Assembly: GCF_000972845.2 (NCBI RefSeq)
Contig: NC_040028.1
Coordinates: forward strand, 18,591,507-18,655,506
Direction of reading: 5' to 3'
Origin: Larimichthys crocea
Taxonomy: Eukaryota; Chordata; Actinopteri; Sciaenidae
DNA: 64,000 bases
Shown: piece after piece, positions 1 through 12,142 of the stretch
How positions within the stretch are numbered: position 1 is the first letter of the stretch
Layout of the letters: every line of letters begins with the position of its first letter
Made by a program: the position numbers and the translations under genes
Notes under the pieces: generated by a model
What the model was told of the DNA's origin: nothing
What the model saw: the letters and a program-made list of their open reading frames with translations, nothing else
Databases searched by the model: none

Positions 1-84
1 ATTTAAAAAAAAGTTTTTACATGCAATTTATTCGAAATACAACCACACACACACACAAAGGCGCCCATAGACATGCAAATGATG

Positions 85-215
85 GGCAGACACACATAGT
101 GGCACCCTGGGAGCAGTTATCTTGCTCAAGGGCACCTCAGCAGTGCCCAGGAGGTGAACTGGTACCAGTCCACCCACCATACTTTTGGTCCATGCTGGAC
201 GTCCCGACGGACTGA
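85..215 (-). mobile_element. Teleost SINE-like repeat, reverse orientation
   Basis: The phrase CTTGCTCAAGGGCACCTCAG and the following CAGTGCCCAGGAGGTGAAC match a very common teleost interspersed repeat. Its reverse complement aligns with the copy at 29905-30082, sharing CTCAGTC, TCCAGCATGGA and GGGTGGACTGGTA. The pol III head is degenerate. Decayed and non-coding. Confidence 0.7.
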
Positions 216-1486
216 GCTGTATAACATTTCCACATTAAAATATCTAGATTTTGTTGAGTTATATTATCTAAATTACCACATTACATTATCCCAAATGTCT
301 CCAACGATGCTCAAACCCAGAGAAATGTTATTCAGGTAACGTTGAGTTCGAGAACTTCCAGGTAAATACCGGTACATGCTGTTCGTTTCTGAACAACACG
401 GGGCATAATGTGACACCGGCTTGTGTGTTTACATCATGTGTGACTGTGGTTACACAGGAATCCTCCTCTTCAGTTCACCGTTCCCTGAATCCCCCCACAA
501 CCACTTTCTATTGACTTTTCCTATGTTCCTGAACCGCACTGTTGTTATCAGATAGGCCAGCTGTGGCTGTGGTTGTGGTTGAGGGGCTTTAAACGCCTCA
601 TAGACACCTCGTGAGTTTTATGACAGGATAGAGAGTTCACGGCTGAGCTGCTGAGGCCCGGCGGGGGCCAAATTATCTGCAGAAAAGTCTCCAGTGGAAG
701 TTCAGATGCTGCCACCCAAATGAGGTTCGAATGAAGTTAAGTCTCGGTCCAGAACTTTTAACGATAGCCTAGGTCTATCAAAGATATTGGATATTAATTC
801 ATTAATAATAGATACTAATGAGCTTTGAAGTGAGTGCACTGTTGGACTTTAGAAGTCCCCAGTGACTAATGAAGCCTGTGAAAACACCTTTGAGGTGATG
901 GGGGCCGGGGGTGCCTGGCTGGAGGAAACACTACAAGTCTTTGTATTAGAGCTGATTGAGCCGGTCTGTGGCACGGCTTCGTTACAGCCGACCGCTTACA
1001 CACCCCGAATTTCTACCGAGGAGACCGCTGATGAATTTGTTTAATTGAACGTAAATAATGAATTCCCAAGGAAGAGATTTGGCCCAGTTGTAATTGCCGG
1101 AGATCAGACGGCACAATACCGAACTTCAAAACGCCCGAGCCAGGCGGTCGTAACGATGACTTCGAAGAAAAGGAGTGATATAGGAAGAGAGGAAGGGGGG
1201 GAGACAACAGAGGAGGAGTAACCGAGACAGAGACGGAGAAAAGAAGATGAACTAATGAGGAACAAAGACCTAACGAGTTTTGCGAGGGAAAATGAAGTGT
1301 TTCCAAAGTCGTCTTTAAACTTGCCGAGATGAAACGCGGGAGCGGCAGTTGTTTTTGACAGCTCGGGACGAGATGGGCCACAGCTCAGAGAGAGGGGTAA
1401 TTCCCTATTCCTTTATATTACCCTCTCCCTCTCTCTCTCTCTCTCTCTCTCTGTTGGGAGCCCCCTCATCCCTCTCTCCGCTTCCC
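216..1486. other. Gene-free stretch
   Basis: Ordinary non-coding DNA with no recognisable gene or repeat. It ends in a purine-rich stretch (1140-1260) and the CT repeat. Confidence 0.6.
1429..1452. repeat. CT microsatellite
   Basis: CT dinucleotide run just before the candidate block at 1487. Confidence 0.9.
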
Positions 1487-1625
1487 TACATTGATTCTTG
1501 AATTAGACTGTTTTATTGAATAATTAATAGGCCTTTTCCCATGATTGATGATTTGCATGGCTTGAATATTAGCTTTTCAATCAAACGCAGCTTGTTCTAA
1601 TGTAACCATATTGAAAACATGTCAA
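1487..1625. promoter_or_regulatory. Candidate distal enhancer block
   Basis: After a CT repeat comes a compact block with TAATTAATAG, a PBX/HOX-like TGATTGAT at 1542-1549 and an adjoining octamer ATTTGCAT at 1551-1558, then TTTCAATCAAAC. Such clustering is usual in developmental enhancers. Not tested for conservation. Confidence 0.42.
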
Positions 1626-4149
1626 ACACTGTTTACCCACTTTGCGCGCGATGTTGTCTTAAGTTCCGGCTGCCGAGGCCTCAGCGGTGGGTGGGGTGGG
1701 GGTGGGGATGTCCTTGTCGAGCTGATTACAAGGCCCTTGAGTTCTGACACTCATCGTGAACACGCACACATGGTTAACACGGAAAATAACACGGCAATTC
1801 TAGGCCCTGCACATGCGAGCAGGCCTCCGTGTACTCCCACACAAAACATACACTGATAGTGTAGCCATCAGTCCCCCCAAAAGAGCTCGTCTAATAGCTA
1901 CAGTAGTAGTTTGAGTGGCAGCGAGGGCCAGCCTGGGAATAGATTGTCAGGCATATTGCCTCTACCATCTCAGCTCCATATCACAGAGAGAGAGAACACA
2001 TCAATGCTGGGGAGAGACACATGCATTAAGATTCCCTTTTAATTTGACTGGGATTGAAGTCGAGCCGCTAAATTACGCCGTCATCTCCCAGCTCTGCTGC
2101 TGCTGCTGCTGCTGCTGCTACACCCCCTCCACCCTCCACCCTCCGCCCTCTCCCCACCCCGCCGAAGCTTGTTTTTTGTTTGTTTCGCTTATTTATTTAT
2201 TTCCCGCCTTACTTATTCATTCACTCATTCCGAGAGTCCGATTTTCTGAGAGCGTGTCAGCGCGTCGCTCGGCGCATGAAAGCGCTTTGCGTGGCGTTGT
2301 GTCTGGTGTGTTTAGACGCTTCCAAACATGTGCACGGCTAAATAATTCACAGAGTAACTGACTAATGACAGGCAGTGATCATGTCGAGACGAGGAGGCCT
2401 GGGTGACTGCTGATCAGGGACAGAGGCTGTCTCTTCCCCTCATCGCTCGCTGCTGCTTGTGTTTTTTGCATGCGCTGTGTTTGTGTGTGAGGGCTGTGGA
2501 TTTGGCTGGTGTGTGTGGTGGGTGTGGGAAGGGAATATGTTTGTGTTGGTGTCTCGGTGCTGCAGGAAGCTGCGCAGACTACAGTTCAGTCTGCTATATA
2601 TGGAGAGGATGGATCCCTCCCAAGACATTTGTAGAAAATTGATTTTGAGTTCCATTCATCACTTGGGTTTTGTGTGTGACAGTTCATTCACTGCGTACAC
2701 AAGGAAGCTACAGTATGAGCTCTGCATACTTTAAGTTCCCAAGACGTTTCACTGAGAAATGCATATGAACCTGAGATTGAGTGCTGTGAATAATTTTATC
2801 TCTGGTGATGTGGTTGTTTTTGACAGAGGTTTTGCGCTCCATCACCAGATATGCAAACAGATAATGCCTGCCCAAACTACTCCTTACACCAACTACTGCT
2901 AAATGTAGGATTCATGCAGATATCTTTATATTTTGAGGCAGCAATGTTCTGTATTTTTATTACTTTTGACAAATCCCATGAGAAGACAAGAACCAATGGT
3001 GTGGCAGCCTGTGGCACTTGTTCAGTCTTAAGCCCGGCTGTTTCTTCTGAAGGTGTAAATCTTTAATAAATATATAGTTTAAATTAAATGAAAAGTGCCA
3101 ATAATGTCTCATAAGGAACATGCAACCCACTGCTCACTGATCCAGAGTTTCGGGGCTCCCAGTGCAGCCAGCAGACCAGGACTTCCCCGTTCTGTGCCCT
3201 GGTTATTGTTTGCAGTCCGTTAGTTAGCAGCAGTTAACAACTTGACGATACGTGTTTGATTCTGTGTTTCGGCCGATGCTGTTCCACCTCTCTTGCTCTC
3301 CACATGGACAGACAGACGGAGACAGAAAGAGAGAACGCTTATGGCAGCAGGATTTTGTCCCTCGCCTGCAGATTCTGCATTTATTTGTCACCAGCATTTC
3401 AAATCACAACAATCATACTGAGCACACTAGTTTTAGCTTCAGACACTACACTTTACTTAGCATGCATGTACTTTACTTTGCACATACAATGATAACTTAT
3501 GACGCTGCGTAGACTGTTATAGCACACGATGAGTTCTTACTACAGCTGGTCGTCTTCAGGACACTTCAAGTTATATTTCATTAGAAGTCATGTCTATGAT
3601 GTTTCATGACTTTTAATGTAGTGCAACAGAAAGCGTTATACATGTTCATAAGTGTAGTCATGAAGCATTATGAAGGCGTTATAATTCACTATCATAGAAA
3701 GTCTTTACCAATAAGTTCATTGGTCTTTTCATGAGTAAATCAGACCGTGTTGAACTTGTTGACTTTAAAGTACAGTGGTAAGCAGTCATTTAAAATCTAG
3801 GTGACATCTCACACAGTGTGGTCTAACACTTCTAGCTGTTTAGAGTTGGACTTTTCCATTTGTGATGACACTGAACTCCTTTTCCTTTTAGGCCTTTGTG
3901 AACTTATTTAAAGTTGAAAACCTGTCTGCCAAATGAATATAATATAATGTAAAGATGAGAATCTGTAATCTTAGAGTGGCTGGCTGACAGGAGTTAAGGC
4001 GGGCTCTGGGTTTTCACAGACACAATCATTTACCAACAAAGATATTCAGTAAGAAGCTAACCAGCTAAAAAAAAACACACACACACAAATTAAACAAAAA
4101 AATAAAAAATATGTATAGCACAATAACAACCTCTGCTCCTCTCACTATA
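1626..4149. other. Gene-free stretch
   Basis: No exon is recognised. It holds the CTG run at 2094 and GT-rich stretches near 2480-2530. Short open frames here lack domains. Confidence 0.55.
2094..2119. repeat. CTG trinucleotide repeat
   Basis: About eight CTG units. It gives a cysteine run in one frame, but no real protein is supported. Confidence 0.92.
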
Positions 4150-4370
4150 AAGGCACCTTGAAGAGGAGGGCTGCTCCCTGGGGCTTACCAAGTATCTGAT
4201 CTATTATGCAAAAAATCATTAGGCTAAATTAAAAAGCTGTTTGAGGGTAACCAGATCCTTTAATGAGGTCAGTGAGCAGAGGAGCGACATTAAAACACAA
4301 CCCTAGAACAGAAACATGAGACAAGAGGAGAGGGAGGCCATCGATTATCAATCACGTAGGTCATTATCTC
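4150..4370. promoter_or_regulatory. Candidate distal enhancer block
   Basis: Mixed AT-rich sequence with ATTATGCAAAAAATCATTAG, TAAATTAAAAAGC and CGATTATCAATCACG, a PBX-like core. It lies just before a (CA)n tract. Texture-based call. Confidence 0.4.
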
Positions 4371-4384
4371 ACTCTCGCTCTCTC

Positions 4385-4387
<3 letters not shown>

Positions 4388-4421
<34 letters not shown>
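4388..4421. repeat. CA microsatellite
   Basis: About 17 CA units after a pyrimidine stretch. Confidence 0.95.
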
Positions 4422-4422
<1 letters not shown>

Positions 4423-4608
4423 TACAAACACACACTCTCACTTTCTCCCTCTGTTTTTATCAGACAGGTAAACTTTTTATTGTTTCAGTAATCATCCCTT
4501 TAAGCTTCATCACAACTTCGCTGGTCAGCCTGTGACAATCGCCGTAATCAGGACGGATTCCGCGTCTTCCTGGTGGGACAGTTTGTTTTGAAGTGTGTGT
4601 GCATGCAT

Positions 4609-4636
4609 ATGTGTGTGTGTGTGTGTGTGTGTGTGT
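4609..4636. repeat. GT microsatellite
   Basis: About 13 GT units, preceded by a GTGTGTGCATGCATAT stretch. Confidence 0.93.
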
Positions 4637-4989
4637 TTAGGTTCATCTGACAGTCTCGGTAGAGTTCCTGGGAAAAGACATCAGTTTATTTGGCATGGTG
4701 AGCGCCTCTGTCTATTTAATTAGCAGCGTTGAATCTCAAGCAGGCTGCAGATCTAAAAATACAACCAAAATGATGTTAAAGAGACAAGATACAGTAAAAG
4801 CTGACAATTATGATAATGCAGCGCTGTTTTGAGAAAGATATACAGTGAGATGTGTCCAACCTGCCTCCTGAAGGAATGCAATACTGGGTGAAGTGTGTGT
4901 GAGTGCATTTCTTTGTGTGTGAGAGAGCTACAACAAAAGCCTGCCTTCTCTATATTAACTGCACTGATTTATAAACAACACACAAGCTC

Positions 4990-5240
4990 CTGATTATATT
5001 TACATCTCATAACCATAAGACCAACACATTATCCGATTCTTAATTGGATGACAGTCAAAGCTTTAAAGCTTAAATTGATTTATCAAACGGGACAGTTGGC
5101 CTCATCAAGTCATGCAGAAAAGCCATTTGACTCAAAGCCAACGCGAGGACCTCTTGTAACTTTGAATCTACTTTGATATTCCCACTCCTGGAGCTACTGG
5201 GATTAGTTCTATTATCTGATGCACTGCAAAAAAAGGTAGT
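4990..5240. promoter_or_regulatory. Candidate element with shared 20-bp module
   Basis: Non-repetitive block with CCTGATTATATTTACAT and CTTAATTGG. It contains, at 5081-5100, a 20-bp stretch found again exactly at 6367-6386. Both halves of that stretch resemble MYB cores (AACGG and CAGTTG). Function is inferred. Confidence 0.38.
5081..5100 (+). repeat. 20-bp dispersed exact repeat, copy 1
   Basis: Reads TATCAAACGGGACAGTTGGC. The same 20 bases recur at 6367-6386, and similar sequence follows in both (CTCATCAAGTCATGC here). Confidence 0.97.
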
Positions 5241-5639
5241 TAATAGTCAGCTAATAGACTTGTTTTGAGATTTGTGGGATATTTTTCAGCTGGACCGAAC
5301 AAGAAGATGACGGTGCGGTGAACAACCTGTATTTTAGTGTGTGTGTGTGTGCCGTCGTGTGTCAGAAAAACAAAATAATTCATGTTTAATTAACTTTTAG
5401 TCTGAGCTAAATTGATCTAATTTCAAGTCGTCTTAGATTTCTGAGGCATCACCGCTTACATCAGGCGGCTTTTATGTGTTACAGTAATTTTACTTTAAGA
5501 ACGAATCAGCAATACTGCGAAGCGTTTGTTTTGGATCCACTTTACTCTTTTTGGTTTACTCTCCCAGCTTCCTTCAGCATTATTTACAGATGCAACACAC
5601 AGTTATTTTTAATCATAAACTCACTGTACAACGTCTAGT

Positions 5640-5840
5640 CTAACATTTAGCAGCTATAGAGTCAGATATTTCCGGCAGGAGTTGATGGAGACCAAAACAG
5701 AGGTAAAAGGAGAGTGAATGTTGTGTTTACTTTCACCAAGTGGCCAAAAAAACCCGACAACAAATGAATACTAATGTTGCTTTGTATCTTGTTTCTGCTG
5801 CCCCCAAGTGGCCAAAAAGAAAACGAATGCAGCTTTAAGG
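5640..5840 (+). mobile_element. Non-autonomous DNA element, 5'-truncated copy
   Basis: GAGTCAGATATTTCC, GGAGACCAAAACAGAGG, CCAAGTGGCCAAAAA (twice) and the end GCAGCTTTAAGG match a teleost short-element family. The element at 33275-33720 appears to be a longer copy. Family assignment is from memory of the repeat. Confidence 0.6.
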
Positions 5841-6359
5841 TCCGATAAGATCAGAGATGTTAGTCTGTGACCTGATTTTCATGCCTCTTTCAAGAAATCC
5901 CAACCTAATAGCAGGTTTTTAGTTCCATGCTTGAAAGTTTCTCTCAGAATCACAATATTTTTTTTTTGCAGTGTGGCGTGCCTGCACTCCAAACAATGCT
6001 AAAAGCAATTCTTGGTCCTCTGCTATGCCTATGACTCGTGTGCGTGTGTGCATACATCTCCTTTGTGCATGTGTGTTGTGTTCGGAGGGTTGATTAAAAC
6101 CTAAAATAGCTACCCGGTGATGTATCCAATCAATCACTATCACCCTCTCCGACCTTGATGACCCGTCCTCTCCTCATTCCTCTCTGAAACTCTCCCCTCT
6201 CATCTCCCCTCCGTCTGACTGAATGTCCGCGTCCATTTTCATCATCTGGCATCATCTCTCCGTCACCCGGCCCCGTGCTCTGGGGACGGTTTTGCTTCGC
6301 TTCTGTCTGCGTCAGTCGACCCCTTGACCTCCGGAGAGCTGAGTGAGAGGTCTCACTCT

Positions 6360-6570
6360 GGGCCTGTATCAAACGGGACAGTTGGCAAGGCTCAATCAGA
6401 TGCAATTACGGCGGCCGCGATTAGCGCTGTCAGCGCCGGGAGCCGGGGGGCCACGGGAAGAGGCGAAGCGATGTGAATAATGGAGGAGTTGGCGGCTCAC
6501 CGGAGAGCAGCAGCCTTCAAACACGTAGCTGCTCCAACGCTCTGGCCCTGATCGCTCTTCACCTGTGGGA
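6360..6570. promoter_or_regulatory. Candidate element with second copy of the 20-bp module
   Basis: Starts with the 20-bp module (6367-6386), then CAATCAGATGCAATTACGG and a GC-rich stretch with GATTAGCGCTGTCAGCGCC. It lacks simple repeats. Texture-based call. Confidence 0.38.
6367..6386 (+). repeat. 20-bp dispersed exact repeat, copy 2
   Basis: Identical to 5081-5100. It is followed by AAGGCTCAATCAGATGC, resembling the flank of copy 1. No known mobile-element signature surrounds either copy. Confidence 0.97.
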
Positions 6571-7644
6571 AGCGGGTTCACCGGGCGTTTTTTTAGCAGG
6601 CTGTTATAATGTTACTCCCAGTCTTCTATTGCTGGCAACTGTCAGCTATAGAGGCTGTGGGACAGAGGAGGCCGTGACGGCTGGAATATTTAAAAGGACA
6701 CACAGCATTTATTTCACAGGCTGCGCTGCTTTGAGAGCAACAGTTGTCAGCTGATCTGAGGACAATTGTTAGAACACCTGCTCGACGCGTTTGGTAACAT
6801 GCAGCCCCCTCTCTGTCTCATGATCACTCTCGAAAGCCCTATACAGAGTGTGACACATACACTGACACTGGCTCACACGCAGACACACACTAACGTGCTC
6901 GCGCCAATCTTTCCTGTGCTTTTAAACACAGCAGGTTTCTAGCAGGATTTTCCACATATACGCGATGTTTCATCTTTTCAGATATCCTTCCTTTGTGCGG
7001 CTCGACTGTGGCCCAATTAAGGAAATCCCCGACATAGTTCTCACAGTGACGGAGGGTCAAATGTCAACCCTTTTGTCCTCACAGTGCAGGCTCGATTTGA
7101 TGCTGATCTGTCGGACGTGTGATGATGATGACAGATAAGAGCGGGGATGGTGTGTGTGCGTGTTTGTTCATATAAAAGTATGATTGGACCCGGACACATG
7201 AGCGATCTATCTGTGTTCTTCCTGTTTGAGTGCGATGGAGCAGTTCTCCGTGACCTTCAGGTGGTAGGCCTGCAGTTTCATGATTAGAGGGGTCACTAGC
7301 TCAAACCCGGCTCCAGCTGTTCTCCTTCAATCCCCTGCACAGTCCCGAGTCACAAATGGGGGAACAGTTTGATGGTGATGACATCACCAGTCACAGAGAG
7401 GCCAGTGGGAAGCCCGCCCTGCCCCTTTCCCCTCACCTCTGGGATAGTGCTAATGAGGCGTGCCGTTCCTCGCTCTCTCGATCTCTGTCTTGCTCTGTTT
7501 CCATCTGCTTCACTTCCACGGTCCTGCTCTGTTTCAGAGTCATTGCTGGACCAGGGGACACCCTACAGCTCTCTAATGACTTGCACACAGGAGACGTGGA
7601 AAACTCAGCCAGCGAAGGAGGCCGAGAGAACCAGCCCGGCTCCG

Positions 7645-7676
7645 CTGCTCGTCCCTCAGATGTGAGGGACGAGCGG
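7645..7676. repeat. GC-rich hairpin
   Basis: GCTCGTCCCTCA (7647-7658) and its exact complement (7663-7674) flank a 4-nt loop, GATG. One wobble pair and one more Watson-Crick pair extend the stem. Confidence 0.96.
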
Positions 7677-10319
7677 TAGGAGGTAACCTTCACACACTGT
7701 GATCTGAGTAACTGGTGCTCGCTGATTTGTCGGCCAAATCACTCCAACAGGAGCGTTTCTTTTCTTTTTTTTGATACAGGCTAAATATATTGGTTCATTG
7801 TGTGAAAGCATCATGTTCCTCTTTATTGTCTAGGGGTGAAACATCACTTAGAGTCGAGTAGTAATTAGTCACAAGGGAGAGTCCATAGTAAAAATAAAAT
7901 GACTTGTTTGGTATCGAATTAACATGAACAATGGCAGCAGCGGGAAAAAGAACAAACGCAGAAAAAAAACTTTATCAATATGCAAAATTGACTGATGTGT
8001 TTATTCCAGGCCTGTTTTGTCGAACCCATTGTCTTTTCTGGGGGGGGGGCTATTGGGATAGTCATTAGAAATTCACAAACAAAATAATGATTGTACCATA
8101 TTTATCAGATGTTGCTATTTATTGCGAACAAGTTGTATTTTTATATTTTTATTTTTACGTCCCCGCTCTGGCAGTTCCACGGAGAGTAGGCCCGAGCCGC
8201 TCTCCCCTCACATCTGCCTGCGTGTGCACCCCGTGTAAGTGAAATTCACTTTGCCGAGCTTGAAAAAAAAAAAAGGAGCTGCAAGGTTCTGAACTCCAAC
8301 CGCAGTTAAAAGACAATGCAGTCGCGGTTGCATCTGACTTTGAAATCTCGAATCCTTTTTCTGTTTCTGAAGGGAGCACTGACAAGACAAGAGAGCGAGG
8401 CTCTTTCTGTCTTGCAGTTTTGTTTTTCCGTAAAAAAAAAAAAAGAATCAAAAAGACAAAGACTCGCTTTATTTGCCCCTAATCAGCATGCAGCTGCTTT
8501 GTTGCTGGATTGTGAGAGATGTAAACTATGCTCTTTATCTGTATGGTGTTACACACACCAAAAGATGTCTGTGCTGTACGTCTGCGTTCGAAACATGCAG
8601 AAAAGAAGAGAGCACATCTCATGATGTGGCCACAGTTCATTTTCACAACATGCACCTTTTGTTTCCTTTGCGTCTGATAGCAAATATTTGTCACAAAGCG
8701 CCGTGCTTCATGCGTTATATCCTGCTTTCCCGTGTACTTGCGAAATATTAGAGCAGAAGGTGAAGCTGTGGGTGGAGATTGATTTGTACAGGCTAACTGG
8801 ATCAGTTGGAGCATTTTCCTAAAGCGGTGGCATGTTGAACCAGGATTCACATCGCCGCGCCGAGCTCGACTTCCCATTATGTAACCAGGCGTAATCAGGA
8901 TATCGGGATGAGCTCAAAGCAGATGTTATTTTGGCTTTCTTCAAACCGTCTCTTGAGCATGAGTCATTTGGCAAATAGTTTTATTAATAACCAGATTCGT
9001 CTTCCTCCTCCTCCTTCCCAGCTCTGTCACTGAAAAACATTAGAACATCTTGTCTTGATAAATATAGAACTGCACAATGTCTTTAGCGAAGCAGCTGGAC
9101 AAGAAGAGTGAAGTCAGAAATTGGAGGTGCCCCAGTCGATGTTCAGACCAGAAAAAGTCTCAGCGAATGAACGAAACCATTCATCATGAAGTTTGGATGC
9201 TCGTGCGGTGTATTAGCAGTAACTGATCTGTGGTTAGTATCAACAGTAAATTAATGTGGCGTTGTTGGTGGTTTTTTAACCGTTTATGGTCAAAAAGTTT
9301 GGCTCGTTTTCGAGAACGCTGCATCGAATCCAGCAGAGCGCTCGCTGAAACGTGTCCAACATGTGTGAGAGGGAGAGAATGAAACACAGAGAGAGAGAGA
9401 GAGAGAGAGGTGTGAAGGCTTTTTTTTTGCTCCAACTGCGCTGCACATTTTTCATTTCCCACCGAGTTGAAAAGATCAGGTAATTGAAAAGGAGACAATC
9501 CAGCAGCCAAAGCTCCACAGATGCCAATGAAAAGCTTCAGAGATATTAGAGTATTACACTGTGGGGCCCTGTCTTTGTATTTCTTTCACATGGGAGCCTA
9601 TGGAGAGAGAGAGAGAAAAAAAAAAAAGGTTTTATAATGACAACACCTGAAAAGTGTTCCCCATCAGGCTCATGCATCATTGTCAGCGAGGAGATGAAAC
9701 CGTATTGTTTCTCTTTGGATGGGTGATGTCAATGGAGAGACAGCAGGCTGGAGAGAAAGAGAGCGAGAGAGGGATGGAGGGAGAGGAAGAGAGATGTAGT
9801 ATGTTCCCTAAATGCAAAAGTACATTGGAATACAATAGAAATCAGCTGCTCAACATCCTCTGACACACACCTTCCCAAATAATAGAATACCAGGCTGTTC
9901 AAGATTTTTATTACTTCTCGGATTCCGGGTATTTTCTCTGGCCAGTATCTGACGATTTATACTGCTGCACTTCTTCTGGTGATCATCATCAAAAGTTGTG
10001 TCCTGCAGTGTAGTCCCCCCCCGCAGATATCTACGCAGTTAATATTCATTATTAGATAATGAATAACTCAGGAAACATGAATAAGTCAATTGTCAGTTCT
10101 GAATACACGAAACGCCGAATAAAAAGCGATGAAAGTGACTTAAAAGTGGATCATTTATATATGAGGTGAATAATAAGACGACTTACAGTATACATAATCC
10201 TTTAATCAGTGCATTGTGGCGCAGCTCGTTTATCAGATTTGTTTTCCACGCCGAGGAAGGTTAAATGCAAATGTAAACAAATGAAAATGTATTCAGCTGC
10301 AGGAGCACGCATGAAGACT

Positions 10320-10660
10320 TAACATGCATGCCATACAAGAATCCTTCATATTTTGGACGGATCTCATTTTTCCAAACTCGCTGCCCTCCGTCAAGCTCTC
10401 CGAGTGGGATTTGTCTAAGATTAATAGTTTTATGATTTATAGGCTGGCAGTGTGTGAGCAGCGCTGCACCTCCAAACAGCCAGATATACAATTATCCGCT
10501 GCTCTTGCCCTATATGAATGCCATTTCCCCGGCATCCCTCCTTAAAAGAGACATGGGCCATTTGTCTCCCTTGCTGCCTCCTCACCCAGGCCAGTAATAA
10601 GCCATCTGCTGGATCTGAACATGAAAGATTAAAATGATATACAGTATGAAAGCTCTCTAT
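10320..10660. promoter_or_regulatory. Candidate distal regulatory block
   Basis: About 340 bp of even-composition, non-repetitive sequence with AGATTAATAGTTTTATGATT and CAGCTG-free E-box-poor content. It stands out from the repeats near 10.9 kb. Open frames on both strands have no recognisable product. Confidence 0.38.
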
Positions 10661-10942
10661 TCAGTTGCTAATGTCCAAGATTCAGGGACACAGAGGCCAA
10701 AGCTGTCATCTCTCTCAGGAAGAGGTAATTATCACTCTTCCTCTGAGGGGCGGCCGCTACCTCTGCCTCAGCTTCACGCAGGACCCGGCCCCCGTACCGG
10801 CTGCCACCGGCCAAACCTCATTTAGTAAGCCAGAACAATACCCGACCAAATGTCTGGCTAATCCCCACAATCCTTTGTATTCATCGAGGGCTGGTCGTAT
10901 GGGCCTGAGGAGAGGGCCCCGCTGCTTGTGTGTACGTGTGCA

Positions 10943-10945
<3 letters not shown>

Positions 10946-10986
<41 letters not shown>
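10946..10986. repeat. GT microsatellite
   Basis: About 20 GT units. A second GT tract follows at 11060-11099, with one T interruption. Confidence 0.95.
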
Positions 10987-10988
<2 letters not shown>

Positions 10989-11056
10989 TGAGGGCAGGGG
11001 GTCAACTTCAAGCCCACAGTGCTACAGGCGAGGCGGGTGATTATTTCTTCGCTTTC

Positions 11057-11059
<3 letters not shown>

Positions 11060-11087
<28 letters not shown>

Positions 11088-11099
11088 TTGTGTGTGTGT
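11060..11099. repeat. GT microsatellite, interrupted
   Basis: GT run broken by a TTT near 11087. Confidence 0.93.
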
Positions 11100-11358
11100 T
11101 GGTTAGGGGGTATCCCTTGTAAATAAATGGGAGATTAGAGTGAGACACATTTGTTGCGTGAGTTTGATCTACATCTGAGAAACGGAGCAAAGAGGAGCGA
11201 GTTAAATTGGCCGTGTACAGGAGGGGATGGAGTGATGGCGAGAACACTGACGAGAAGAGGCCCACAGTGGCCGGGTTTGGGTTTTTCTATGGTTTTATCT
11301 CTAGATTTGTTACTGCAGGTGTGTTTTTATTGTGTTTGATGGGCGGCCTCTCTGTATT

Positions 11359-11444
11359 ATAACAAGATATTTAACAAGTTGAAGTCATGTTCATGAGACT
11401 CATAACAAGATATTTAACAAGTTGAAGTCATGTTCATGAGACTC
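11359..11444. repeat. Perfect 43-bp tandem duplication
   Basis: The unit beginning ATAACAAGATATTTAACAAG occurs twice, head to tail, at 11359-11401 and 11402-11444, with no difference between copies. Confidence 0.97.
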
Positions 11445-11884
11445 AGACTCACAATATTGTCCCAATCCTGGATTTCATCAAGAACCAAAATGAGATTAGA
11501 GCAATTTATGTTTTTATCCCAGTTGGTGTGTGATAATGGAAGACTGTGGGGATTCAAACCAAAAAGCAGCCCTGTGTTTAAACAGTGCAGGGTGCTGCAT
11601 TGTTGGTGTAATCGATTAATGTGTTTAAATGTCTTTGTTATTCTGGATAATTCCCAGAACGTGCTACAGTATAAATGTGATTGTAGTGAAGAAGAAAGTT
11701 CTAAAAACTATTCACAGCGAGGTCTGTGCATTATTCAGAGTGACAGGGATGTTGTTGTTTTAAATGTGGTGATTCAATGTTGTACTTATTTCAATTAGAT
11801 AAAGTTAGAGGTCTAAACTTGGACAAATAAAATCCAAACTATCTTCATAACACTTCACTTTGGGTGACGCTGAATAAATGAGTG

Positions 11885-12045
11885 GAACATGATGAATGAA
11901 GATGTCATCCAGGGCACAGGGAGTATGAAACTGATGAGTGAATTATATATTATGTTACCTTCGCTGTCACCAGATCTCAACCCAACTGAACGCCGATTGG
12001 AGATTTTGGACCGATGTGTCTGCCACAATCATTGAAAGACTTCAA
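11885..12045 (+). pseudogene. Tc1/mariner transposase C-terminal remnant
   Basis: From 11961 the + frame reads SLSPDLNPTERRLEILDRCV, matching the SPDLNPIEhLWeiL motif around the last catalytic acidic residue of Tc1/mariner transposases. Frame and similarity fade on both sides, and no inverted terminal repeat is visible. A short dead fragment. Confidence 0.65.
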
Positions 12046-12142
12046 ACCATTGCAATTTAACCTAATCTGACGCAATGACTCATCAACAATCATGTTCTAA
12101 CTCCCCGCAGTCCACAGCGAAGTCTTTAAATGTTTTGTTGGG

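Larger units (their letters stand above)
5841..10319. other. Gene-free stretch
   Basis: Apart from the candidate block at 6360 and the hairpin at 7647, I see only short A/T runs (for example 8041-8050 G, 8262 A, 8429 A) and a GA repeat near 9391 and 9601. No gene. Confidence 0.55.
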
